From Cyathus striatus (taxonomy: Eukaryota > Basidiomycota > Agaricomycetes > Agaricales > Nidulariaceae), in NCBI GenBank assembly GCA_025738555.1, contig JAOVFP010000009.1, positions 806,001 through 870,000 of the forward strand: a stretch of DNA of 64,000 nucleotides. The letters are read 5' to 3'. This document shows, in pieces, positions 44,853 through 56,810 of this stretch. The notes beneath the pieces were generated by a model. That model was given only the letters and a program-made list of their open reading frames with translations, made no database searches and was not told the DNA's origin. How positions within the stretch are numbered: position 1 is the first letter of the stretch; each line of letters starts with the position of its first letter. A program made the position numbers and the translations under genes.

Positions 44853-45886
44853 GTGAGTGGCGCTCGGCTAGTCTAGGTCTGCGTTTCTAGCCATAACACA
44901 TTTTCTCTCAGACTTTTCTAAATTTCATCTGCTCTGTTATAATCTTCTCGTATGTTTATCTTTTCATTTATTCACAACATTATTGCTTCTTACCTACCTT
45001 GTCATGACTGAATCTCTTAGATACTCTGTAAAATTAAATAATACATATGTGCATGCTAGTCTGAAGTAGTTTTTTCTTGTGTAAGTGTACGGTTCTCTCC
45101 CATTGTCGAGAACTTCAATGGCACTGTGGACTTATTTTCTCAAAAATAAGTATGTAATGATATGCTGATTGCACAGAGTCACCGTGATGAATAAGCACTC
45201 AAAAGAACACATGCCAATTATACTGTGACTATGTCATACGAGGGGAGGGGGAGCACTGTACAGTTTGCGCCACATAAGACAAATTAATGTGTATCTGGCA
45301 TTTGTATCACCTGCGCCGTTAGAAATTATTCCATTAGATTTTCTCTAAACTTACTGCCAATTTAATGCAAGAACCTTATTCACAGTACATCAATCATAAC
45401 ACCACTAGTGTAAGCCCAACATGTAGGATGCAGCTGTTCTGTTCAATTCGTGGTGACGTAACCAATTCGAAATTCGCATGGGAGGGGGGTGGGAGGAAGA
45501 ATGGAGATTGATGGAGGGAGGTAACACTGGCAGTATGTAGTGGATGAGGTATATTGTTCGGTGTGTCGCGCTCTGATGTAGACGAGTAGGAAATGCCTAA
45601 AGGACATTTACAGGCTTGTGAGATTTAAATAGTTGCTGTCTCTTTACTAGCTTCAACTACTGGTTGAGCAATGTACCATCGGATTGAGGTCTTGAGTAGG
45701 CCTGTATTTTGATTCAGAAGTTACGTCCTCACATACTTACTTTTATATGAGCCCACAATGACTACTCTTATCTCACTAGCCATCAAAACTTTTGATCAAG
45801 CAGAAGTACAGTTTTGCATCAGAAAATAAGCCTGAGGACCCATCTCTAAATGCCTAGGATCAAAAAATGCAATTGCTTACACCGTA
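44853..45886. other. Gene-free stretch
   Basis: 45290-45360 is the common 3' flank of the family (GTGTATCTGGCATTTGTATC, GCGCCGTTAGAAATTATT). The rest, including a G-rich run at 45480-45495, is unassigned. Confidence 0.4.
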
Positions 45887-48508
45887 TCAAGCAGCAGTTG
45901 CATCAGGTGCAACACGCATGAACGTTCCCGCAATTGGGTTACCCAAACCGACCGCCGCAGCAAATGTACTAATATTAAAATGCTGAAGGGGCGTTGAGGG
46001 CGTTACCAAAGTTTGTGCGTTAAATCCTCTAGGCTGTTCGAAGAGCAAGAAGATATAACTGCGATAAAATCTTCAGAGAAAGGAGCTATCAAGGACAGCA
46101 GCGGAATCATACCGGTGAGCGTCCGACCCAGCCGGGGGCGTTGGTTGTTTGAAATCAGAGACAGCCAGCATGGAATTTTTCAACAAATGCGTGCTGACGT
46201 GCTGCCCGACCTGAGCTGGGAAGAAGTTACCACCCAGGAAATGTCTAACTTGGGCGTTCGTCGGGTTCTGGGGCGTTGGACCGTCTGGGTCTACAGCGGC
46301 AACGACGAATGGATCCTTGGAAGCTGTTCCGACGATGCTAAAGATGGGTGGGCCAGCTGTGGCTGTAACAATCATAAATGCCTTCAGTCAAGCTAATAAT
46401 AGATCATCAGGAAACACGGATTTAGTGCCATAGCTACGCGCCAAAATAGGTAGCCGATATTAACTTGGCGTGTAACCACATGGAACGATGGATGCTACAT
46501 CAGCCGACATAGCGTGGCGTTTTATGCGATAGCTTGAGGTAGCTGGAGGGAGTTCAATATAGCTTAGTGTAGACTCTGTTGATATCACACAGACTATATA
46601 TAATACATATGATATAATGTAAGTATATTGGATTATATATTCAATGTATGAATGTAACATTTTGTGGAAGCTCATGTTGGATTCATGTCCAAGATCGAGT
46701 CATCTGACAGCTAGATACGAAACAATAGAGCTTGGCACAAGAAAATAACGACTGGTATAAATTCCCAAAAAAAAAAAGTAAAATTTTCATTAGAATACTT
46801 ACAGTAGGGGAGGAGAAGTGTATGCACTGTTCATGAGGCCCTGAGGGAAGAGCGAATAGGTGGTTGAGGAAGACACTTTGCTCAACTTAGCTCCTGCAGG
46901 GTTACATGCATATGCTGGGGAGCCAAGCTCTAAGACCGAACAAATCACAAAGTTGACTTGAGCCTGCCCTAAATTGAACTGAATCAGACACATTGCGTCC
47001 TCATTTACTAGTTACTCTACGCCCACTTGCTGCTCCATCTCCAGTTCTTCTGCATGCTTGCTAATGTTCTCCTCTCTCCTTTGATACAAAGTATGTCTGT
47101 CTTTCCTCTTTTTTCACCAATTCCGATGTATTCACTCACTGTATCTGCAGGATTTGCAATAGTGCACACACATGCACTGTATTGACTTGCACTGCCATCT
47201 GGCATGACTAGGACTTGTGAATGCTTGAGCAGGCATCCACTTTGTTCTTCCCTACTTGCTCGCCTTGTCTCATAGATCGCTGTCCTTGTTTGGGGCTGTA
47301 GAGTTGTAGGTGGTGAACTGGTGACTGGTCATTGAGTACATACTGCTGCTGCCTTGTTCCGCAGTATATCCCCTAGCTTCATATCCTCCCCTTTCTCTGC
47401 TCGAGAATACATAGTCTGTGCACATGTTTCTGGCCCCCATCCCCCTTATATCACCATCTCCCCATGCGAGAGTGTATAGGTGGTGTGCGCCTCTGTTATC
47501 TATGCCTCACCCCTACCTACACAAGGCTACTCTAACTCTAATTCTTCCCTTGCATGCTCGCTTGTGTTCTCCCCCTCCCAACAATGTATGTAGTGATTTT
47601 TCACAATTACAAACATACTCACCACATCTGTAGGATTTATGATGCCGTGTCCACTTCAACTGCCCCTTGCAAATGGCCATGCACATGTAGAACTCCTGAG
47701 CGATGGGAAGGAAGAGCCGCATCTGGTTGGGGACCTCCTTGAGCAGGCTCTAAAGGTATTGGAGGGAAAGACTGGGGATGGTGATATTGAGGATGGTGCG
47801 AGTGATTGAGAACCTGTGCCAGCAGGAGATGTACTATAGTCTAGAGTGAAAGTAATTTATATTACTGCAATGGCGTATTCATTTTTAAATCTGTGATTGA
47901 AGCAGTATAGCAATTCAATATTAATAATGGGATGAAATTCAATATGCTGCACATACTATGAAGTCATAGTAGTCTACATATGAAACTATATTACAGTGCA
48001 TACATTGCCCTCACCTTGTCAAGATAATATATGGAGGCGCCATGTGCTATGACATATCTGTATGTCAACCACCCGTCGGCTATATTGGCTATGTCAGTCT
48101 ATCATATCTGTAGTGGTGGCTATGCAAGTCTATCAAATGGGGACTTGTCTAGCCAACTATCCCTGCTATGACAACTACATATACCTATGGTACCTTGTTG
48201 TTTTTTCCTGATGATTAGGTAGAACTGAGCAATACCAACCATTTCTCAGAAGCTGAATGCCAGCATGAAGAACAATTGGTCGACTCTTGCCTTCAGGGAA
48301 AGTGACCTCCAGTAAAGCTTTGGGATTGAAGGTTATTTCAAGGTTGGCGGGGATCTTTTGGAATATTGTAAGTAGGGGGGAGTAATATGTGATTGAAAGC
48401 TAGTACATTAGCATTGTCAAATGCTTTCTTGACCTGACTGATGCTAATATCTTGCACTATAGCAAGACCAATAAAAGAAAAAGCAGCTGCAAATGTCTTC
48501 AAAAGCAT
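45887..48508 (-). CDS. Secreted PEBP-family protein, copy with transposon in intron 2
   Basis: Exons 48508-48407, 48354-48240, 46362-46113 and 46058-45887 have exactly the lengths of the copy at 2806-3621 (102, 115, 250, 172) and no stops, giving 212 residues. The signal peptide (MLLKTFAAAFSFIGLAIV), AVDPDGPTPQNPT, VRHFLGGNF, GSDAHRY and FLLFEQPRGF are present. Intron 2 has grown from 62 bp to 1877 bp by a mobile-element insertion, and its donor carries four extra bases (GTTG) before GTATTG. If the long intron is still spliced the gene could be functional. DPDAP has become DPDGP. Confidence 0.65.
46403..48215. mobile_element. Element in PEBP intron 2, inverted ends CATCAGGAAA
   Basis: The ends read ATCATCAGGAAACACGG and, reversed, ATCATCAGGAAAAAACAAC, followed on both sides by GTNCCATAG-like words. 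The uninterrupted intron at 3079-3140 shows the empty site (AATAATAGATTAAGC on the same strand). An AT or TAG flank repeats, so the duplication is 2-3 bp and the superfamily is undecided. Inside, two diverged segments (47040-47165 and 47545-47640) share GCATGCTNGCT, GTTCTCC and ATCTGNAGGATTT. I recognise no transposase. Confidence 0.6.
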
Positions 48509-49215
48509 GGTAGATAGACAATGTTGTGACTCCATGTTTATGAACCTCAATGGATGATTTATAAGGAGCTTTGAACAACAAATTTTTGCTTCGATATCGG
48601 CTGCATATTGTGGATTGTGCCAGCAGGCCTCCATATAGAACTTGAGTCATCATTTGACATGCATGTGCATCGACCAGATACTATTGCATTTTCACGCAAG
48701 AAGTGTTTTGTGAGAACTAAGTGACAACACAACGAGAAGTGGCCTCCATACCAAGAGTAGTGTGTGCACCAGAAGGGAATTATGGATATATGATTAGCTT
48801 GGAAGTCAGTGGCAACTGATGTAAAGCTTGTGAAAGGCTGCATGAATCTCACTGCATTAGCATACATACTTAGAGGTAGTCTTAATTTGGCGCAAATCAG
48901 GGAGTGAATGCCTATTATTACCTTTGCAGGGGCTACAAGCATGGGCAAGAACAGGAAGTTCACCAGCTTAGATAAGGTTTTCATGGTATTGAACTGGATG
49001 GGTATGTCAAAGATCAGCAGTGATAAAAATATAAGCCAGATGCTTTTAGAACAATAATGAATATATAGATATCCTATCATCTACTAATTAGCCTGAGTGT
49101 CTGCGATTGAATTTCACAACCAGGTGACTTACACACACAAGGATTCCGGGGACTACTTCTGCATTGCTTCCCCCCTTGCTTTGGGGGCAGTAATCATTTC
49201 AGGTAAAATACCAGA
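48509..49215 (-). promoter_or_regulatory. Upstream region of the second PEBP gene
   Basis: Inverted homologue of 2105-2805. It is CpG-poor where the first copy has CpG, and it again holds an open frame with LVNFLFLP and DFQANHISIIPFW. Confidence 0.35.
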
Positions 49216-50109
49216 CGTCTATGTCACAAAAGTTTAGTTTGCCATGCAATGGATTAAGAGGCATCTTAAGGGCTTAAGGCAGAGGCCGACCTACAAGGCA
49301 AATTGTTGAACACATAATTATAGGATGTGTCATACGGTACAACTGAGAGCCTTATAATGCAATATAGGCAGCCTGGGTATGTAAAGGACATGTAAAAGTT
49401 ACTGTGGAGTCTTACAAGAAAAGCACACCATCACATTGCTTATAATGGAGCATAATAGATGATTCAGAAAATAAGCAAACTGTTACTGAATGCATCCAAA
49501 TGAAAGAATATTTGTTGATTTCTACAATGAAATGATATTATCATACATATCTGTATCTACAGTGTATACTAATGTTAACAAGCAGTCTATATTATAAACA
49601 CTCACACAGAATGCAACTGGGTCAATTAGTTAATAGTATGGTTATTACTATGACTTACCAAGACATTTGACTTACCTTATCTAACTCTACTTACTTCTTA
49701 TCTCAGTGCTTGAAGCCACACAAACAAGCAATGGTGCAGCATTTTTATACCTTTTAGAAATGTAGTTTAGTCAGCCTGTACCAGATCTCAGTACTTTACA
49801 CACACCCACCTATACACGTGTACTCCACATGTAGTACACATTTCCATATGAACTACACATGTACTTCACAAAAATACACTTAATTGTAGAATTTCCACAT
49901 GCACTTCACCTAATTCCACATGAAGTACATGTGAATTCCACTTCTTAAAAAATTTCATGCAGAAGGTGAATTTGGCTATGAAGAAAGTGAACTACACATG
50001 AAATTGTACATGTGGGATCCATGTGTACTTTGCTCAAATCATTTAAAAATAATAGTATATTTAAAACTATTTAAGTACAACTAATATTTAATATCGGTCA
50101 TGTGATATC

Positions 50110-50560
50110 ACACCCCGCCTGCCTTGCCTGCTCATCGCCCCCCTGCCCTGCCCCTCTGCCTGCTCATTGTTGTCAACACTTTCCCCCCCACTATCATTGC
50201 CTGCCTTCCCAACGGCACTTGTCATCACCTGGCCACTCCTGCCCCCCATGTGCATTGTTCCCTCTCGTTCCTGCCCTTCCTGCCCTTCACACATGTCGTT
50301 CCCCTGTTCCTACCCTCCACATGCACCATTCCCTCCCTATTCCTGCCCTTCACATGTGTCATTCTCCACCATTCCCGCCCCTCACACTTGTCGTTTACCA
50401 CTGTTTCTGCCCTCCATGTGCATCGCTCCCTACCTTCCCCACCGTACCTGCCCTGCATGTCTGTTGTTCCCCCCTGTTCCAACCCTCCATGCTTGTCGTT
50501 CCCCCCCATTCTTGCCCTATGTGCTCATCGCTGTTCTACCCCTCCTACACTGCACGCATG
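50110..50560. repeat. C-rich minisatellite in element C
   Basis: About ten units of CCTGCCCTCCATGTGCATCG type separated by TTCCCNCC. It is the complement of the 11845-12075 repeat in element A and generates long false open frames in three frames. Confidence 0.65.
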
Positions 50561-50828
50561 GCTCTCTTGCCTTTTTGGTGCTGTCTTGCTTCGGATTTAC
50601 CCTCTTGATAGGGGAGAGAGGTCGAGGGGAGTGGGGGAGAGGGAGAGAGAGAAGGGAGAATGGGAGAGTGGGAGAGGAAGGAAGAGTAGGAAGAGTGGGA
50701 GATGGTAGTGGGGAGTGAAGAAGTGGGGCAAGGAATGATGAGCTGGCAATGCATTAGCAATATGTCACATGATGTATATGCGCAGAAATGTGCTGGAGGT
50801 CATTATGTAGCCTTTGCCTTGAAGATCT

Positions 50829-50926
50829 CATATGGCCAGTTGGCTTAACTGTTAATTTGAGCCTTTTAGTGTGATTAGTAATCAAAGCTGAGATTGATGG
50901 TTCTATTCCCCTTCGCACCGTTATGG
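50829..50926 (+). other. tRNA-like module in element C
   Basis: ATGGCCAGTTGGCTTAA (A-box-like) and GATGGTTCTATTCCCC (B-box-like) are spaced as in a tRNA with a long variable arm. The 3' flank (TTTATTATAATAGTAACCAG) matches that after 14765 in element B. Stem pairing is poor. Confidence 0.4.
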
Positions 50927-51784
50927 TAAATCATTTATTTTTATTATAATAGTAACCAGTAAGTGTATTACACATAACTTCAATGTGTACTGTACAAGTG
51001 TAACTAGTTCATGTGCACTCCTTGTGAATTTCACTTCGCAATTCCATGTGGAATTTCGATATTTCACCCCTACATGTGCACTACATGTGTACTTCATGTG
51101 TACAAAAATCGCAAATTTGAATGGAAATTTGCTGATTTAAATACATTTGAGGTGGAGTGTAGTACATATGAAGTACACGTGAAGTACACATGACAAGGTG
51201 GAATTCACATGGATTCCACGTGTAACAGGGGGTGAGCGTAAAGTGCTCCCAGATCTTGCACAGTCTCAGCACAGACTACCCTTAAGTTTCAGAACTGAGC
51301 ATGGCCTCACCCAGACAAAGCTGGACAGGCCCACATTTCACCCACACTTCCACTTGTCACCTGTTACAACCTGGAACTTGTTCCAATCTTGTCACTAATT
51401 TATTTAATGGGATATATAAATTTTCTTGCATTTGATATATTAATTGCAAATTGTGTTCTTTGAGTGCACTACAGCACAGATAGTGTATAGTATACATTAA
51501 ATGTACCTATATTAGAAGTTGATTTTTGTACCTGTTGCAAGATCCTATAATAATTGCACAATATTGAGGCTGCCTTGAAATTCATGCTTAATATTTAGAG
51601 CACCCTACAATTAATCACATTGCACCCACATTTCACATAAGGCTTTGGGTGCTGGTCTGGTTCTTAAAATGGCTTGTAAGCACACCATAAGGTCTTCGCT
51701 ACTGCCTTAGAATCATTTCACGATTTATTTTGGTGGGAATAAAGGCTTAAGGCCTTACAATGAAAATTGGATTTTCATGACATA

Positions 51785-52621
51785 GCTCCATTCCTGAGTG
51801 AAAACTGACAGCCTCAGTATAGCTACTAGGGGTGTTGTTGTTTTTGATAGCTTGGTACTCTATTCTCACTAATGAATGAAGACAACCTAGTTTAGAATAA
51901 GTATAGGAACTATGACACCATCCAAAGCCAGTTGAACTTACCTTTACTTGTATGTTAGGGATACATTATAATGCAAACAGATATGGCCACGTCAAGGAAT
52001 GTAGGAGCCATAACCTCAGCCACAAAAGTACCTGGTATCTTGTATGATAAAACTCCCTAAACCTATGTGTGGGAGATAAGTGAGGAGTATGATATATAAA
52101 GCAGCAAACTGTATGCCATCCAACATTCCCAGACCTACAAAGTTTCACTTTCAGATCTTTCATTCTGGTGGTCACATGCTTAACATTCATTTGTGGCATT
52201 TGTGTGTCCTCAAGGCCTCATGGCCAGTGGATAGTGAGAGGCTGTGTCTTGCAAAGGACACAAGAGAAAGTGAAGTTGAACCATGTGAGAGATGCCACAG
52301 CCCAATAAGCGTCAGCTGACACTTCCCCACCCTGCTACTAGTCCAGGCCTCTTTCACACTCACATTTGCATTCTCCTTTCCCAACCACCTCCTCACCATC
52401 TCTACAATCCCCAGCACACTCTCCCTCTCACTACACTGCATGCAAGCCATAAATGCATAATTTCCATGTACAATGAGCAATTGACAACAATCTAGCTTGG
52501 CATGCCACTGCAGTTGACAGCTAGCAGCAAGATGTCCTGACTTTTGCCATACCACAGTGTTTCTTCATTCATTACAATTGATATATAAGCAAGAGAGTGC
52601 CACTGTCCTTCTCTTCTTTCA
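51785..52621 (+). promoter_or_regulatory. Hydrolase upstream region, CpG-decayed
   Basis: Inverted homologue of about 1368-2100. AGCCCAATAAGCGTCAGCTG at 52299 is the decayed form of the GGCCCGATAAGCGTC block at 1700-1685. No gene. Confidence 0.4.
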
Positions 52622-53870
52622 ATGCCTCTTGAAGCTCTTATTGCATACTTTCCCTCAGGACTGGCACTAGCAAAATCCCTGGCCCTAGCAGCTGCATTTG
52701 CACTGCTCCTCCTCATGCTCTTCCCTCTATGCCATTCTAGGCCACTTCTCCCACCTCTCCCAGCTGGAATCGAGAGGAACTTCATTCCAATCTCCAGTGG
52801 ACAGCTTGAAGTTCCCATTTCCCATCCACCCAATGGACCAGAGTAAGCAAATCCACCAATTCTATTCATCCATGAGGGATATGTGAGTGCATGGTACTGG
52901 ACACATTGAATGTTGTATTTTTCTGGAAAGGAATGGAGAGTGGTGTATGCTGTCTCATTGTCTGGTTCATTCTCCCTTTTTCTCATTCTATTTCTTCATT
53001 TTAATTGCTATGAAATAGGCCACAGGGACTCAACACACCCAGCATACTTCCACCTTCTACCTAAATCTCACTTTGCAAAGGACATGTTATCTGTCCTGTC
53101 TTACATTTCCCAACAAGCACACCCGCTCCCCTCTGTGCTGATGGGACATTCAGCTGGAGGCAGTCTAGTGCAGTACATTCTTGACCACCATGGTCACCAA
53201 CTGCGTAAGGAGAACAAGATAAGTGGGATGGTATATGTAAGCCCATTTCTGTCTAGTGGTGGATTACCCATGTACAATCCTCTCTCTCTCCCTCCCTCTC
53301 CCCTTAACTAAATGCTTTTGATAGATACACAAACTGACTATGAATAGATCCAACAGTACTCCTCCAAATGTCACTGTCAGGCAATGCATATACTGCACTC
53401 AATACCCCACATAGAGTCAGCAGAGCATTCTTTGGGGTTTCCCATGCACACTCGCTTTATGCCAGTGACAGTGGAGAGAATACAGTCCCAGAAGGATTCA
53501 TGTGACAGATGAATAAGAAGGAAAATATTATATGCTAGTACCATGATGTTGCTGTTCATAGACACCCAGTGGGTCATCAAACACCTCATGTTTCTGTGGG
53601 GTCATAGTATGGATGAAATGCATATGCAGACTGCTCTTGTAGCTGGCTCATGTGATGCATTGATGTCCCATCTGTTATGTGTTCAATGCAGGGTGCATAT
53701 GGTGATGGGTGTGTGTTGCAGTTTGTTGATGGAGCTGGTATGTTTTCTTTTTTTCTTTATTCCTGAAATGTACTGAAAGTAGATTAGAAGGACATCATTT
53801 GATGCATGATATGCAGTGGGAGGTTGGGGTGGGAGTTGTGGAGCAGATTGTTGGTGGGTGGGGTATTTAA
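52622..53870 (+). pseudogene. Alpha/beta-hydrolase, fullest copy, with stops
   Basis: Start MPLEALIAYFPSGLALAKSL. Exon 1 runs through FIPISSGQLEVPISHPPNGP, then PPILFIHEGYVSAWYW and VVYAVSLSG to a GT donor near 52964; the next exon starts GHRDSTHPAYFHLLPKSHF and holds the elbow VLMGHSAGGSLVQYILD and YVSPFLSSGGLPM. A further intron and exons lead to VDTQ-like LFIDTQWVIKHL, LVAGSCDALM and the His box GHHLMHDMQWE ending at 53870. TAA and TGA occur in exon 1 around the HGG loop (HGG is HEG here). Its frame after the first intron is better than in the 37-kb copy, so the two together show the ancestral gene. Confidence 0.7.
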
Positions 53871-54975
53871 TGATCAATGCACTATTGAATGTTCAGAAGT
53901 TATCTGGGCTCTGCAATCTACACAAGATCGAAGTTTATAGTTGAGAAGATTTCAGGATTGGGGAATCAGACATTTGGTGGCAATTGCTGTGTCCTGATTT
54001 TTGCATGTCGATAAGACTAGAACTAATACTAACTTGTTCATTCAACTCTGCTGCATGGAGATGGCTGATTCCAGTCAATGTTCAAATACCACACAGGCTG
54101 AGCAATCTATCTTGGGGATGTTCTTGGAATCTGAGACTGCTATAAAGACATGTCAATGTACCAAGGAATGTCCTAGGGGGAAGGAATGATATTGTCATCT
54201 CAGGTAGGATTCATATATGTTCTTGGGGATCTTGGATTGGCTTGTCTCAACTACTGTGCTGGTTGGAATGACTCCCATATATTAATTGGTTCAGGTATGA
54301 ATATGCTATTGGGATCTGGAATAGCTTGTGAGAGTATATTTTTCATCCACCAGTGGATGAACATTGTCAATATCTTGATTCAGATATGGATTTTTATTTA
54401 TTCTTGGGATCTGGACTGTGTTCAAATCACTTGGAGGGAAGCTTGGCTTCAGTGTCTAGGTCCTGGTAATGGATAGATTGTTCTTTGTATCTGGGGCCAG
54501 ATCTGGAATTGTGTTTTTTATCTGAATGAACCTTCAAGCTACAAAATATCTACTTGGTGGATGTGGTGAAACACCATACAAGTTGAATGACTGCTTGTTG
54601 AATTTTCACATCTTGAGACCAGTAGCAGGATGTGCTGCTATGTTTCTATGAACCCAAAATTCATGGAAATTTGATACAGATGTCTTTTTCTTTAAATCAA
54701 GTAACTGTAATGTGGTCATTGTATTGTATTCAGACAAGCTCAAATGTGATGATCAATGTGTGTTGCACAAACAATACCAATTTCTGTAGATAATATAGCA
54801 GCAGGTACAAATAAGACAGTTCCATAGAATAAGTAATAGATAAAATATAGTTGTATGTGCATAGAGTTATGGATCATTGCAGGTGATTTAAACAAAGGAG
54901 AAAAGACATGTCATGGAGATGCAGAATAATAGCAATAAGCAAAACGAAATAACATCTTAGACTATGTAAAATATG
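53871..54975. other. Inverted counterpart of 36150-37420
   Basis: Phrases such as GGATTCATATATGTTCTTGG and TTGGAGGGAAGCTTGGCTTC occur reversed near 37050 and 36810. The open frames (for example 54186-54476) are not conserved beyond short blocks. No gene called. Confidence 0.4.
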
Positions 54976-54978
54976 TAT

Positions 54979-55531
54979 TTAAAGGGTTGACTTGGTGTCA
55001 TAGATGTGGTTGAAGAACAGGAAGAGATGGAACTTGAAGAAGAGATGGAGTGTCATTGAAAGTGTAGAACATGAATAGGTGTGCGAGCTAGAGGCTGAAA
55101 TGAGATGAAGACAAAATGGCAGCAAAGGAAGAGTCCATACCTTCTTCATATCCAATTCTATTGACCCAGACCTCTTGGGAATATTATTGGTGACATAGTA
55201 CATAAGGCCTCTGCTGAAGTTGACAATCTGTCACAAAACATATATCCTCATCATCCCTTTTGGGACAGATGGACATTCCCAGCCAAGGGTGGTTAAGATC
55301 TCAGCTAAGAACACAGTAATTACTTACTTTATATTCCTGGCTAGTTTGTGTAGCTTTTTGAATGTTAGTATAAAGTTGTGCAGCAGGTAAAGGGACATCA
55401 TCTTTCAAAGCAACATTACAGTCTTCAATAGGTTCAGTATTCAATGCAGACCTTCTATTCTTGGGCAAATTTGAATATATTTTATGGAAAGTGTTGATAG
55501 CCTTGAAGACATGGTGGGACAATGATGGCAT
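54979..55531 (-). pseudogene. Inactivated copy of the 35599 gene
   Basis: MPSLSHHVFKAINTFHKIY through VALKDDVPLP agrees with the intact copy. After CVLS a TGA replaces CGA, and a TAG appears further on, so the Arg-rich end is lost. Most differences are CpG to TpG or CpA. Inverted relative to the source block. Confidence 0.6.
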
Positions 55532-55857
55532 TGTTGCATCATAAGGTAGAGAATGATAAGGGTTGGTAGGTGGAGGGTTCAGAGTATAAGGGTTTGTAGG
55601 CAGAGGAGGACAAGTGTTGGTAGAGAATAAGGGTTGGTAGTACTGTCAAACATATAATTCATCTATAGCAAATCCTTTCTTGTACTAACAGCAAATTTGA
55701 AGAAAAGCACAAATGAAATAACTTATAATAGTGCAGATCATACAAATATGAGATATACATATGACATAAAGGCAATAAGACAATGTTAAATGTGATAGAG
55801 ACATAGGCTAGTATTCAGGGTATACATGATTAGATGAGGTCTGTAGTGAGATTGTTG

Positions 55858-56028
55858 TCAGTATTGAAATAAGGTAATCAACCTCCTAAGAACTCTTACC
55901 AGTTGAGTAGTGAGCTGAAGGTGGCTGGCAATGTACTGAGCAACTGTTGATATATTCCATTTGTTTGAGTGATTTCTTGCTAGATGGAGAAGTAATGAGT
56001 ACCAAAAAGTGAAGATGAAGCCCATGTA
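55858..56028 (-). other. Remnant of the 34829-35110 segment
   Basis: LHLARNHSNKW and VRVLRRLITLFQY match the other copy. The homology is cut at 56028 by the old LTR that starts with TGTTATATCC. Confidence 0.45.
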
Positions 56029-56462
56029 TGTTATATCCATGTCTGGATACATTGTGCCGACATTCCCATGTCACCTTCCAACATACCTGGTTCATTCCCA
56101 GAATGTACCCAGTATGGGTTTACACTTCCTGACATTCCCACCCAGGAACATACCCAGAACCCATCGGGTTTTCTATTGGGTATCCCAGAAATGTAGTTTC
56201 TCTTATGACAGCCTCACCACATCATTATTATATTACTCCTCTCTTCCATTCTCACTTGTACATTTCATTATGGCCTTTGTAGTTTAGTTCTTTATTCATC
56301 ATTTTGAGTGTGTCATTTGTGCCCCTACTCCGCTTTGCCCAGACTTCATTTCCTACTTACTCCTTTGACTTACTCTTAGTATTATACTTCTACATTTGTA
56401 CCTACAGGTTACTACTTAGTATAAGTAGTCTTCCAGATGTAATAAGTAGTCTTTAGTATTCA
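56029..56462 (+). mobile_element. Old truncated LTR of the same chromovirus family
   Basis: It starts TGTTATATCCATGTC like the sense strand of the intact LTR and keeps the order of that sequence to GTCTTTAGTATTC. Nearly all CpGs of the young LTR are TpG or CpA here. It stops where the transcript of the intact element is inferred to begin; the R/U5 half is missing. Confidence 0.75.
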
Positions 56463-56765
56463 GAGGTCATGTCACTGACCCACAGTCTCAGTAGAATCCA
56501 GTGAGATTCTCATGAGATTCTCTGATACTCCAGTGAGAATCCAGTGGTATTTCTGAGAGTGTGGAGAGAGATTAGTGGGACTTTGGTGAGACTACACTGA
56601 GAAAATGAACAATTTCATCTCACTAAAATCTCAGCAAATTCTCATTGGGTGAGAATCTCTTAGAGTCCAGTGATACTATAATGAGATGAATCTCAGAGAG
56701 TCCAATGAGAATCTAGTGAGAATAAGTCACTGGACTCTCAGTACAGTCTCTGACATTTAACTCTG
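56463..56765. repeat. Degenerate CCAGTGAGA repeat cluster
   Basis: Words GAGANTCCAGTGAGA, CTCAGTAGAATCCAGTG and their complements recur every 12-40 bases. The same motif continues at 57750-57880 on the other side of the TGTCACA element, which therefore seems to have inserted into this cluster. Confidence 0.55.
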
Positions 56766-56810
56766 TTGTTACAAATTCCCACACAATATTTCATAAGATC
56801 TCTCTGTACC

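Larger units (their letters stand above)
49789..51248 (+). mobile_element. Element C, hAT-like non-autonomous element
   Basis: The 8-bp duplication CCAGATCT is at 49781-49788 and 51249-51256. Left end CAGTACTTTACACACACCC, right end reversed GAGCACTTTACGCTCACCC, both as in A and B. Subterminal ACATGT and TTCCACATG words fill 49815-50035 and 50985-51230. The interior has the minisatellite and a tRNA-like module. It lies inside element D2. Confidence 0.8.
49220..51784. mobile_element. Element D2, TA-flanked, itself split by element C
   Basis: Ends TATGTCACAAAAG and, reversed, TATGTCATGAAAATC give inverted repeats TGTCAYRAAA flanked by TA. Without element C it is about 1.1 kb, like D1 (10358-11416). 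The empty site is visible in the first block, where CCAGACATCTAG joins TTCATTCCTGAGTG near 2090-2125 (reverse strand). GCCTTAAGCC words lie inside. No gene. Confidence 0.65.

Noticed and set aside
50102..50718. Three overlapping plus-strand frames of 168-194 codons rich in Pro, Cys, His and Ser
   Set aside because: They are three readings of the C-rich minisatellite of element C.
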